From Gemmatimonadota bacterium (GTDB lineage Bacteria; Latescibacterota; UBA2968), in contig JAPOXY010000205.1 of NCBI GenBank assembly GCA_026706845.1, positions 1 through 46,373 of the forward strand: DNA of 46,373 nucleotides, read 5' to 3'. The position numbers were made by a program, and so were the translations under genes. Shown in pieces: positions 17,417 to 26,892 of the stretch (positions within the stretch are counted from its first letter, which is position 1; the number at the start of each line of letters is the position of its first letter). Under the pieces are notes generated by a model that worked only from the letters and a program-made list of their open reading frames with translations, did not search any database and was not told the origin of the DNA.

Positions 17417-18136
17417 ATGTCCAAGACAGCAATTATTACTGGCGCAGGTACCGGAATTGGTGCGGGCATTGCCATTGCATTTGCCGAAGCGGGCTATAAT
17501 CTCGCACTCGTGGGTCGGCGTATAGAACCCCTTGAAGAGATAGCCCGGCAATGCGGCTCTGCCAATATCGAGATTTGCGCTGCCGATGTTGCCGACCGCC
17601 AGGCGGTTCAATTGCTTGCCGACCAAACGGTCGCGGCATTTGGTTGCATCGATATTTTAGTGAACAACGCGGGCATCAATACCAAAAAACGCCACTTGAC
17701 CGATATTGCGGATGAAGACTGGGACCGCGTTATGGAGATCAATCTCACGGGTGCTTTTAATGCGTTTCGCGCTGTTTTGCCACAAATGAAAGCGCAAAAT
17801 GACGGTCTGGTTATCAATGTCTCATCTATGGCTGGCAAAAGAGCGGGTATGATCAGTGGTGTGGCTTATTGCGCGTCCAAATTTGGCATGGCCGCGCTGA
17901 ATCAATCGATTAATGTCGAGTTTCGAGAGGCGGGTATTCGCGCCTGCTGTATTTATCCCGGAGAAGTCGATACACCTATCTTAGACCACCGCCCCAATCC
18001 CGTTTCAGATGAAAAACGCGCGGCCGCTCTTTTGCCCGAAGACATTGCCGCAGCCGCACTTATGGTCGCTCAGATGCCAGACCGCGTCATTGTCGAAGAA
18101 ATTACCATTTTTCCACGCCGCGTGGTTGGGAGATAG
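17417..18136 (+). CDS. Short-chain dehydrogenase/reductase
   Basis: This 239-aa classical SDR has the cofactor loop TGAGTGIG (residues 8-15), the NNAG motif, a catalytic Ser in NVSSMAG, and the Y151-x-x-x-K155 pair in YCASK. The start MSKTAIITG at 17417 follows GAGGAGCAAT; in-frame codons upstream would add 23 residues with no family counterpart. The fold reduces or oxidises alcohol and keto groups with NAD(P)H. The substrate is unknown. It lies divergent from moeA and 59 bp before rng. Confidence 0.88.
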   Translation: MSKTAIITGAGTGIGAGIAIAFAEAGYNLALVGRRIEPLEEIARQCGSANIEICAADVADRQAVQLLADQTVAAFGCIDILVNNAGINTKKRHLTDIADEDWDRVMEINLTGAFNAFRAVLPQMKAQNDGLVINVSSMAGKRAGMISGVAYCASKFGMAALNQSINVEFREAGIRACCIYPGEVDTPILDHRPNPVSDEKRAAALLPEDIAAAALMVAQMPDRVIVEEITIFPRRVVGR

Positions 18137-18139
18137 AAG

Positions 18140-18178
18140 GAGCGTTGTACAACTGGCCGTATCTCAGGCCAGTTCATA
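18140..18178 (+). repeat. Dispersed stem-loop repeat, copy 1
   Basis: AACTGGCC (18151-18158) and GGCCAGTT (18167-18174) form a perfect 8-bp stem with an 8-nt loop between the SDR gene and rng. A 39-bp stretch around it recurs at 35227-35265 with 35 of 39 bases identical. It lies directly before the RNase G ribosome site and so is probably in its leader. Confidence 0.7.
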
Positions 18179-18195
18179 TCAGTAAGGAAGATAAA

Positions 18196-19737
18196 ATGAA
18201 AACCGAAATTATCATTAATGTCGCTTCACACGAGTCGCGAATTGCCATTCTCGAAGATGGGAAACTCGCGGAAATTCTCGTTGAGCGCGCTGAAAGAGAA
18301 CGCATGGTTGGCGATATTTATCAGGGTGTTGTCACGGCGGTTTTGCCCGGCTTGCAGGCCGCCTTTGTCGATATTGGGCAGGAAAAAGCAGCCTTTTTAC
18401 ACGTCTCAGATATGCCTGGCTCGCCCGGCTCAATGGTCGAGCTCGACTCGGAAGTCCTCGAAGACATTCGGGATCAGAGCAATGGTCAGAGCAAGTTCAG
18501 TATTGATGAGCTTGTGTCCAGGGGCCAGGAGGTCATTGTACAGATTAAAAAAGAGTCTATTAACACAAAAGGACCGCGCATTTCTGCTGTGCCATCGCTT
18601 GCCGGTCGGTTTATGGTGCTTGTGCCCGATGGCGATAAAGTCGGCGTGTCGCGCAAGATTACCAATTGGCGTGAAAAACGGCGCCTTCGAGATCTCGCGG
18701 GCAATATCAAGCCCGAGGGCTTTGGCCTTATTGTGCGTACCGAAGCCAATGGCAAAGGCGATCGGGAACTCGGGCGCGACCTCAAGCAGCTTTTGACCAC
18801 CTGGAAACGGCTTCAAAAACAGGGAAAGAAGAGTAGCGGGCCCCAGTTGCTTCACAAGGAAGTGGGTATGACGTCTGGCCTTATCCGCGATTTGTTTACG
18901 GAGGATGTTCACCGCCTTGTCGTCGATTCGAAGCGCGAATACAAGCAAATTCAGGCATATCTCAAAGGGGTTTCGCCCGAGTTGCGCCGAACCGTGGAAT
19001 ACTACGGCGATACGCGACCGATTTTCGACGCTTTTGGCATTGAGGCTGAAATTGAAAAACTCTCCGAACGAAGGGTCTGGTTCAAAGGCGGTGGTTATCT
19101 GGTTATTGATCCGACCGAAGCGCTGGTTGCCATTGATGTCAACAGTGGGCGCAGCGTGGGTAAAGGACGCGCCAGGCAAGATGAGACCGTGTTGAAGACC
19201 AATTTGGAGGCTGCCCGAGAAGTTGCCCGACAACTCCGTTTGCGCGATATGGGCGGACTGGTGGTTGTCGATTTTATCGATATGGACCATGCGCGAGATC
19301 GCAAGCGCGTGGAAGATGAAATGCGTCAGGCTATTCGCCGCGACCGGTCCAAAATCCGGTATTCACGGATTACAGCGTTTGGGCTGATGGAGATGACCCG
19401 CCAGCGGGTGCGTCCCAGTTTGATGTCCACTTATTCTACGCCCTGTCCGCAATGCCATGGTACCGGGCATATTCCGAGTCAGGAGACCGTGTTGTCGCGT
19501 ATCGAACGCTGGCTCAAACGCTCTCGCGCAGCTGCGCTCGAAAGACGGCTCACTGTGCAGGTTCATCCCACGCTCGGGTTCTATTTGCTCGAAAATCGCA
19601 GGGAACGCCTCAAAGCCATTCGCAAATCCACCCGGGTTTGGCTCGATGTCGAGTCGGCTCCGGATTTGAGTGAGGAAGATTATCGCATTTTTTCCAGAAA
19701 GCGGAAGATTGATGTGACAAATGAAGTTCAAACTTGA
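18196..19737 (+). CDS. rng: Ribonuclease G / E family endoribonuclease
   Basis: The 513-aa protein has the RNase E/G catalytic half. It starts KTEIIINVASHESRIAILEDG, then an S1-like RNA-binding domain (GDIYQGVVTAVLPGLQAAFV), the 5'-sensor and DNase-I-like core, and the metal-binding Asp residues in ALVAIDVNSG and VVVDFIDMD. The zinc-link CPQC (C417/C420) follows. Length and lack of a long C-terminal scaffold favour RNase G over RNase E. It cuts single-stranded RNA in rRNA maturation and mRNA decay. The ATG at 18196 follows AAGGAAGATAAA. It lies before rplU-rpmA, an arrangement seen in many bacteria. Confidence 0.93.
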   Translation: MKTEIIINVASHESRIAILEDGKLAEILVERAERERMVGDIYQGVVTAVLPGLQAAFVDIGQEKAAFLHVSDMPGSPGSMVELDSEVLEDIRDQSNGQSKFSIDELVSRGQEVIVQIKKESINTKGPRISAVPSLAGRFMVLVPDGDKVGVSRKITNWREKRRLRDLAGNIKPEGFGLIVRTEANGKGDRELGRDLKQLLTTWKRLQKQGKKSSGPQLLHKEVGMTSGLIRDLFTEDVHRLVVDSKREYKQIQAYLKGVSPELRRTVEYYGDTRPIFDAFGIEAEIEKLSERRVWFKGGGYLVIDPTEALVAIDVNSGRSVGKGRARQDETVLKTNLEAAREVARQLRLRDMGGLVVVDFIDMDHARDRKRVEDEMRQAIRRDRSKIRYSRITAFGLMEMTRQRVRPSLMSTYSTPCPQCHGTGHIPSQETVLSRIERWLKRSRAAALERRLTVQVHPTLGFYLLENRRERLKAIRKSTRVWLDVESAPDLSEEDYRIFSRKRKIDVTNEVQT

Positions 19738-19777
19738 CATAAAGTACGACTTCGGATAGATTTAGCCCTCTTTGGAT

Positions 19778-19802
19778 TTCCCGATCCACGCCGGGTCGGG
19801 AA
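19778..19802 (+). terminator. Hairpin after rng, possible terminator or L21 leader element
   Basis: TTCCCGATCC and GGGTCGGGAA form a 10-bp stem (one T-G pair) with loop ACGCC, about 40 bp after the rng stop and 73 bp before rplU. The following TCTGTTTG is only weakly T-rich, so it may be a weak terminator or a leader structure for the ribosomal-protein genes. Confidence 0.5.
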
Positions 19803-19823
19803 GTCTGTTTGAAAATAAAAAGT

Positions 19824-19854
19824 GGGGGCTGGGGACTGGAGGTTGGGGACTGGA
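19824..19854 (+). repeat. Tandem G-rich motif before rplU
   Basis: GGGGCTGGGGACTGGAGG is followed at once by a second TTGGGGACTGGA unit. A near match in the opposite orientation occurs at 4249-4281 in front of metF. It sits 20 bp before the rplU ribosome site. Function unknown. Confidence 0.5.
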
Positions 19855-19874
19855 ACAATTTCTGGAGGTTTAGT

Positions 19875-20192
19875 ATGTATGCAGTGGTCGATATTGCTGG
19901 CAGCCAATACAAGGTGCAAGAGGGCGATCATATCCGCGTGGCCCGGCTCGATGCCGAGGCGGGGGATTCACTCACTTTGCCCGATGTGTTGCTCTTAGGT
20001 GGCAGCGATGAAATCAAAGTGGGTACGCCTCAAGTTGAAGGGGCTGCCGTCGAAGTGAGTGTTAAAGGGCATAGTCTTGCAGATAAAGTCACGGTTTTTA
20101 AGATGAAGCGCCGCAAAAATTACCGGCGCAAGAGAGGGCATCGGCAATCTTATACCGATCTTCAGGTTGAAAAAATTGTAGCGGAAAGCTAA
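19875..20192 (+). CDS. rplU: 50S ribosomal protein L21
   Basis: The 105-aa protein starts [18 protein letters not shown] and carries the C-terminal [16 protein letters not shown] basic block that binds 23S rRNA, as in all bacterial L21. The start at 19875 follows GGAGG with normal spacing. It is followed 17 bp later by rpmA, the near-universal L21-L27 pair. Confidence 0.97.
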   Translation: MYAVVDIAGSQYKVQEGDHIRVARLDAEAGDSLTLPDVLLLGGSDEIKVGTPQVEGAAVEVSVKGHSLADKVTVFKMKRRKNYRRKRGHRQSYTDLQVEKIVAES

Positions 20193-20209
20193 AATCGAGG
20201 AGGCTTTTC

Positions 20210-21405
<1,196 letters not shown>

Positions 21406-21441
21406 GAGTTGACAGAATAAAATAAAAGCGGTTTCACAATC

Positions 21442-21490
21442 AGCCCGTTCAATCTCCCCAATAGAAGGGTAGTTGGACGGGCTTTTATCT
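21442..21490 (+). terminator. Intrinsic terminator after mdh
   Basis: AGCCCGTTCAA and TTGGACGGGCT form an 11-bp stem (one T-G pair) around a 20-nt loop and run into TTTTATCTTAT. It separates the housekeeping operon from hsdM. Confidence 0.85.
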
Positions 21491-21518
21491 TATGTGCAAA
21501 AAATGAGAGGACGATCAA

Positions 21519-23654
21519 ATGCAAGATAGCCAAGTCAATCGCATTCCCAACTTTATCTGGGGCATTGCCGACGATGTGTTGCGAGATCTGTACGTGCGGG
21601 GCAAGTACCGCGATATTATCCTGCCGATGACGGTGATTCGGAGGCTGGATGCGGCGCTTGAGCCGACCAAGCAGGCTGTTCTCACTATGCGAACCAGACT
21701 GGACGAGGATGGCGTTATTGAGCAGGAGGCCGCTTTGAAGCAGGCTGCCGGGCACGCTTTTTACAACGCATCTCCATTTACTTTGCGCGATCTTCGCTCT
21801 CGCGCCAACAGGCAGCAACTTCGGGCTGACTTTGAGGCATATCTGGACGGATTTTCGTCCAATGTGCAGGATATTTTGAAGAATTTCGAGTTTCGCAATC
21901 AGATTCCGCGTTTGTCCGATGCCGATGCTCTCGGCGCGCTGATTGAGAAATTTCTGTCGCCGGATATCAATCTGAGTCCCTATCCGGTGGAGAATGGCGA
22001 TGGCTCTGTGCGGTTTTCCGGTCTGGATAATCACGCGATGGGTACGATTTTCGAGGAGCTGGTGCGGCGGTTTAATGAGGAGAATAACGAAGAGGCTGGC
22101 GAACACTGGACACCACGCGATGCGGTTAAGCTGATGGCAAATCTCATTTTTCTTCCGGTGGCTGACGAGATTGAGTCGAGTACTTATCTGCTCTACGATG
22201 GTGCTTGCGGTACGGGTGGTATGCTGACTGTCGCAGAGGAGACGCTTCGAGATCTCGCCCAGGAGCGCGGTAAGCAGGTTTCCACGCATCTTTATGGACA
22301 GGAGATCAATGCTGAGACCTATGCCATTTGCAAGGCGGATCTTTTGCTGAAGGGCGAAGGCAGCGCAGCGGATAATATTGTCGGAGGTCCGGAATATTCG
22401 ACGCTTTCCAATGATGCTTTCCCTTCCCACAAGTTTGATTTTATGCTCAGCAATCCGCCTTATGGCAAGAGTTGGAAGAATGATCTGGCGCGTATGGGGG
22501 GCAAGAGCGGCTTATCTGATCCGCGATTTCTTATCGCTCACAACGGCGACGCGGAATATTCCCTGCTCACCCGCTCCAGCGATGGGCAGATGCTGTTCCT
22601 CGCCAATCTGCTTTCGAAGATGAAGCGCGATACCACGCTGGGCAGCCGCATTGCCGAGGTTCATAATGGAAGTTCCTTGTTCACTGGTGATGCCGGGCAG
22701 GGGGAGAGCAATATCCGCCGTTGGATTATCGAGAATGACTATCTGGAGGCGATTGTCGCGCTGCCGCTCAATATGTTCTACAATACGGGTATTGCCACGT
22801 ACATCTGGGTGTTGACCAATCGCAAGCCAGCGCATCGGCGCGGCAAGGTGCAACTTATCGACGCGACCGAGTGGTACAGTCCTTTGCGTAAGAATCTGGG
22901 CGCCAAGAACTGCGAGTTGTCCAATGACGACATCCGCCGCATTTGCGATGCTTTTCTCGCGTTTGAGGAGACGGAACAGTCGAAGATTTTTCCCAATAAG
23001 GCATTTGGCTACTATAAGGTGACGGTTGAACGACCACTGCGGCTCGCTGTTGATTTGTCGCCAGAGCAACGGACGCGATTTCGGGATGCTTGCCGAGAAG
23101 CAAAGGAAGAGCCGCTCGCCGATGTGGTTGATCTGGTGGCGGAGACTTTGGGCAACGGTCCCCATCTCGATTTCAACAGTTTCATGGATGCGGTTGCCGC
23201 AGAGGCTTCTGAGCAGGGCGTTAAGCTGATCGCCAAGCGGAAAAAGCTGTTGCAAACGTCGCTGGCATTCCGGGACGAAGCCGCCGAGCCAGTGATTAAG
23301 AGGGTCCACAAATTGGGCAATAGGGAGCCAAATCCGATTCGCGGTCTGGTAGAGACGACTGTGAATGACCAGTGCGTTATCGTTGAATATGAGCCAGACA
23401 GCGAGTTGCGAGATACCGAACAGGTCCCCTTGCTCGACGAGGGCGGTATTGAGGGTTTCTTGCGCCGCGAGGTGTTACCTTATGCTCCAGATGCATGGTA
23501 TGTCCTGACGAGTGTCAAGATTGGCTATGAGATCAGCTTTACCCGCCACTTCTACAAGCCACAACCTATGCGGTCAAGAGAAGAGATTCGCGCTGATATA
23601 ATGGCGTTGGAGCGAGAGAGTGAGGGGGTACTGGCAGAGATTATTGGGGAGTAA
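21519..23654 (+). CDS. hsdM: Type I restriction enzyme modification subunit (N6-adenine methyltransferase)
   Basis: The 711-aa protein is a type I HsdM: an N-terminal helical domain (IPNFIWGIADDVLRDLYV to about residue 160), then the gamma-class methyltransferase core with motif I DGACGTGGM (D227) and motif IV N312-P-P-Y. It then continues with NDYLEAIVALPLNMFYNTGI. A long C-terminal region (residues about 480-711) contacts specificity and other subunits and makes the protein longer than the ~500-aa EcoKI-type HsdM. It methylates adenines at the site read by HsdS. GAGAGGAC precedes the ATG. It heads the island. The next gene is not hsdS but an inserted methyltransferase-ATPase pair. Confidence 0.94.
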   Translation: MQDSQVNRIPNFIWGIADDVLRDLYVRGKYRDIILPMTVIRRLDAALEPTKQAVLTMRTRLDEDGVIEQEAALKQAAGHAFYNASPFTLRDLRSRANRQQLRADFEAYLDGFSSNVQDILKNFEFRNQIPRLSDADALGALIEKFLSPDINLSPYPVENGDGSVRFSGLDNHAMGTIFEELVRRFNEENNEEAGEHWTPRDAVKLMANLIFLPVADEIESSTYLLYDGACGTGGMLTVAEETLRDLAQERGKQVSTHLYGQEINAETYAICKADLLLKGEGSAADNIVGGPEYSTLSNDAFPSHKFDFMLSNPPYGKSWKNDLARMGGKSGLSDPRFLIAHNGDAEYSLLTRSSDGQMLFLANLLSKMKRDTTLGSRIAEVHNGSSLFTGDAGQGESNIRRWIIENDYLEAIVALPLNMFYNTGIATYIWVLTNRKPAHRRGKVQLIDATEWYSPLRKNLGAKNCELSNDDIRRICDAFLAFEETEQSKIFPNKAFGYYKVTVERPLRLAVDLSPEQRTRFRDACREAKEEPLADVVDLVAETLGNGPHLDFNSFMDAVAAEASEQGVKLIAKRKKLLQTSLAFRDEAAEPVIKRVHKLGNREPNPIRGLVETTVNDQCVIVEYEPDSELRDTEQVPLLDEGGIEGFLRREVLPYAPDAWYVLTSVKIGYEISFTRHFYKPQPMRSREEIRADIMALERESEGVLAEIIGE

Positions 23655-23810
23655 ACATCTTACCGAATGCAATTCCCTTCTTAAAACAGGCAGGGATGGA
23701 CTTGAATGTGCGGGTAAAGTTGACTATACTAAATACATAGTGAAATCGCTCTGATTACACTGTAAAATAAATTAAGTGTTTGACAGCTAAAAGAAGGATG
23801 AGGAGATAAA

Positions 23811-24857
23811 ATGCCACTAAAAAATAACTCAAAGAAAATTCACGCAGTGGATCTTTTTTGCGGTATTGGTGGATTGACAAAAGGTCTCGATTTGTCTGGT
23901 ATTAGCGTCAAGGCAGGTTTTGATATTGACCAGTCGTGCCAATACGCATATGAGGCAAATAATCCTCAATCAAAATTTTTCACCACCGATATTCGTGACA
24001 TTCAATTCAGCGATATTGCTCCACATTACAAGGACGCGAATATTGTGGTGATGGCCGGTTGTGCGCCTTGCCAGCCTTTTTCAGCGCATAATCAAAATAG
24101 AAAGACGCAAAATTTTCGAACGGATGATTGTTCTTTGGTCGGGGAATTTGCTCGTCTTATTAGAGAGGGCTTGCCCGACTTAGTCACTATGGAAAATGTT
24201 CCTGGGCTCGCCAAACACGAAGCATTTGACGAATTTCTTGTAATGCTCAACGACTTGGGTTACGAGTTGGACTATGATGTTTTGTCATGCGCGGATTACG
24301 GTGTTCCACAAAATAGAAAACGCCTTGTTCTATTAGCGTCCAGGCTGGGTGAAATTTCTTTGCCTTGCCCAATGGGAGACAAAAAGACTGTTGCCGACTT
24401 CATCCAACACTTGCCTGCGATTAAAGCCGGAGAAGCCTGTCCCGATGACCCTGCTCATATTTCGATGGCATTGTCCGAGAAAAACAAATTACGAATTAGT
24501 CAATCAAAACCAGGAGGAACATGGCAGGATTGGGACGAGGATATTATCAACGATTGCCATCGTAAGGCATATTATTCATCGTCCTATGGCAGAATGCGTT
24601 GGGATGCGCCCGGGCCAACCATCACTACACAATTCTGTTATTACAGCACTGGACGATTCGGGCATCCTGAACAGGACCGGGCTATATCAGTTCGTGAAGC
24701 TGCATTGTTACAAACTTTCCCACCCGATTACAAATTCGCAGAGTTCGGACACCCCGTTATCATAACCAAAACGGCGCGGTACATTGGCAATGCTGTGCCG
24801 GTCAAACTGGCTGAAGCCATTGGCAAATCACTTATAGAGGCAGCAAATGTCCAATAG
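23811..24857 (+). CDS. DNA (cytosine-5) methyltransferase
   Basis: This 348-aa C5 methyltransferase has motif I VDLFCGIGGLTKGL, motif IV AGCAPCQPFS with the nucleophile C87, motif VI ENVPGL, motif VIII-like VPQNRKRLVL, and motifs IX-X at SVREAALLQTFP and YIGNAVP. The target-recognition region between VIII and IX is short. The gene is visibly AT-rich against hsdM and the ribosomal genes. AGGAG precedes the ATG, and a promoter-like TTGACT lies near 23717 in the 156-bp gap after hsdM, so it may have its own promoter. Its stop overlaps the ATPase start by 11 bp, indicating a tightly coupled pair. It probably protects sites that the ATPase-nuclease would attack. Confidence 0.94.
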   Translation: MPLKNNSKKIHAVDLFCGIGGLTKGLDLSGISVKAGFDIDQSCQYAYEANNPQSKFFTTDIRDIQFSDIAPHYKDANIVVMAGCAPCQPFSAHNQNRKTQNFRTDDCSLVGEFARLIREGLPDLVTMENVPGLAKHEAFDEFLVMLNDLGYELDYDVLSCADYGVPQNRKRLVLLASRLGEISLPCPMGDKKTVADFIQHLPAIKAGEACPDDPAHISMALSEKNKLRISQSKPGGTWQDWDEDIINDCHRKAYYSSSYGRMRWDAPGPTITTQFCYYSTGRFGHPEQDRAISVREAALLQTFPPDYKFAEFGHPVIITKTARYIGNAVPVKLAEAIGKSLIEAANVQ

Positions 24858-26892
24858 CAGATATAGAATGAGTATCAGTTTGAATGTGCTTAACCACTTG
24901 GGATTGAACCTGTATAGCAATACGCCAGCGGTGCTTGCCGAAGTAATTGCCAACGCTTGGGATGCCGATGCTACTGAAGTAAAAGTTGATTTCAATATTG
25001 CACAGAAAACGATTACCGTTACCGATAATGGTCACGGAATGGACGTGGATGACATCAACGATAAGTATCTGCATGTTGGGTATCAAAAGAGGGGGGATAC
25101 GTCCGATTATCACACGCCTGGTGGTAGAAAACCGATGGGTAGAAAAGGTATTGGGAAGTTGTCTTTGTTTTCCATTGCGAAAAAAATCTTTGTCTATAGC
25201 CTCAAAAAAGGAGGTGAGAACGAATCCTTTTTAATGGATTCAGACGAGATTAAAAAGGCTATACAGAATGAAGACCCGTCATCGCCAGGTGAATACGAAC
25301 CTGAACAAGTGAAGTTTGACGTTGACATTGAGAAACAGGGGACGATCATAAAAATTACGGAACTGAAGAAGCTGCGATTGACACAGGCTTCAATCAATGG
25401 GCTTAGAAAGAGAATTGCCCGTAGATTTGGAATTATCGGTGAGCAGTGGGATTTTCGTATCTTCGTGAATGGCGAAGAGGTAAACTTTTCTGACCGAGAT
25501 TATTTTCACAAAGCTCGTTTTATTTTTCAATATGGCGCCTATGACTATGCTCAATATTGCCAAAATTTAGACACGGATAACGACACGGGCGACAAGATGA
25601 GCTTTGAACGCCCCTGTCGTTTCGATTCGAAGGGCAATGCCACCGAAGAAGGGGTACACAAAATTAGCGGCTGGATCGCCATCGCACGTCACTCTAACGA
25701 TTTGGATGACGGACAAGGGCAGGAAGATAACCTTAACAAAATCACGATTGTTGTACGAGGTAAAGTGGCACAGGAAGATATTTTGAATGAACTCCGAATG
25801 GGATCAATGATAAGCAAATTCATCTACGGAGAAATTTACGCTGATTTTCTTGATGAAGACAGAAAAGAGGACATTGCCACTTCCAGTCGCCAAAGACTTG
25901 TTGAAGATGACCCGCGCTATATTGCAACTAAGAAGTTCATTGATAATGAAATTAAGCACATACGGACAGAAACGGATAAACTTAAAGAAAAGAAAGGATT
26001 AGAACAGGCGATTACGTACAACCCCTATATCAAAGAGTGGTATGATGAATTACGGCCGCCTCACTTGCAAGAACCAGCAAAGAAAATTTTTGCTGCTATC
26101 GATCAAGCAGGAGTAGATGAGGCACATAAACAGAATTTCTACGCTGATGGAGTATTACTTTTTGAGTCACTAAAGATGAACTATGCCCTGGAGAAATTGG
26201 AAACCATTGATGCGTCCAACTTAGACGAATTTCTTAGTTATTTGTCTGATGTTGATGCTATAGAAGCAGCTCGTTATCACGAGATAGTTCAAGAACGACT
26301 CAGTATAATCCGCAAATTACGAGAGCAGGTTGACAAAAATGTTATTGAAGCGTTGTTACGGGATTACATATTTGATCACTTATGGCTTCTTGATCCTGCC
26401 TGGGAACGCGCAACCGAGTATAAACACATGGAACAAACTCTTCAAAGAGTCGTGGATGGAGTCACCCAAAAAAATAAGTTTGTAAGAACAGATATCAGAT
26501 ACCGTAGGGTTTCCGGCGCACATGTGATTATCGAACTAAAAAGGCCTGAGAGACTTTTGGAAAAGACAGAAATCGAGTCTCAGATCCGTAAGTACATTGC
26601 TGCCGTTGGCAACGAATTGAAAAAGGACCCTAATGAGAGCCATCTCCTTATTGAATCATTTTGCATTGTAGACAGACTGCCTCAGGGATGGGAGGATCGT
26701 GAAACCCGAAGAACCGACGAAGATTCATTGAAACTTTATCGTATTAGAGTTCTCACTTATACCGAACTAATTAACAATGCTAACTCAGCATACTCGAAGT
26801 TTATTCAGGCATCCGAGTCAGTAACAGAACTGCGTACTCTGCTTGATAACATCCGGTCATACAAAGCAGAATCAAATGATCGCGAACCTTAA
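24847..26892 (+). CDS. GHKL (MutL/MORC-like) ATPase with C-terminal PD-(D/E)XK-like nuclease domain
   Basis: The 681-aa protein carries a complete Bergerat ATP fold at its N terminus: the N box with E32...NAWDADA, the G1 box DNGHGM (60-65) and the G2 box GRKGIGKLSLF (98-108). A middle helical region includes DHLWLLDPAWERATEY. Near the C terminus D549 and E563-L-K565 in HVIIELKRP fit the D...(D/E)xK core of restriction-type nucleases. Comparable MutL/MORC-like ATPases fused or linked to nucleases and DNA methyltransferases are known from bacterial restriction systems (described by Iyer, Abhiman and Aravind). Overlaps with the C5 methyltransferase upstream and hsdS downstream place it in one operon. 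It may be the restriction partner of the C5 methyltransferase. The nuclease assignment rests on motif pattern only. Confidence 0.8.
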   Translation: MSNSRYRMSISLNVLNHLGLNLYSNTPAVLAEVIANAWDADATEVKVDFNIAQKTITVTDNGHGMDVDDINDKYLHVGYQKRGDTSDYHTPGGRKPMGRKGIGKLSLFSIAKKIFVYSLKKGGENESFLMDSDEIKKAIQNEDPSSPGEYEPEQVKFDVDIEKQGTIIKITELKKLRLTQASINGLRKRIARRFGIIGEQWDFRIFVNGEEVNFSDRDYFHKARFIFQYGAYDYAQYCQNLDTDNDTGDKMSFERPCRFDSKGNATEEGVHKISGWIAIARHSNDLDDGQGQEDNLNKITIVVRGKVAQEDILNELRMGSMISKFIYGEIYADFLDEDRKEDIATSSRQRLVEDDPRYIATKKFIDNEIKHIRTETDKLKEKKGLEQAITYNPYIKEWYDELRPPHLQEPAKKIFAAIDQAGVDEAHKQNFYADGVLLFESLKMNYALEKLETIDASNLDEFLSYLSDVDAIEAARYHEIVQERLSIIRKLREQVDKNVIEALLRDYIFDHLWLLDPAWERATEYKHMEQTLQRVVDGVTQKNKFVRTDIRYRRVSGAHVIIELKRPERLLEKTEIESQIRKYIAAVGNELKKDPNESHLLIESFCIVDRLPQGWEDRETRRTDEDSLKLYRIRVLTYTELINNANSAYSKFIQASESVTELRTLLDNIRSYKAESNDREP

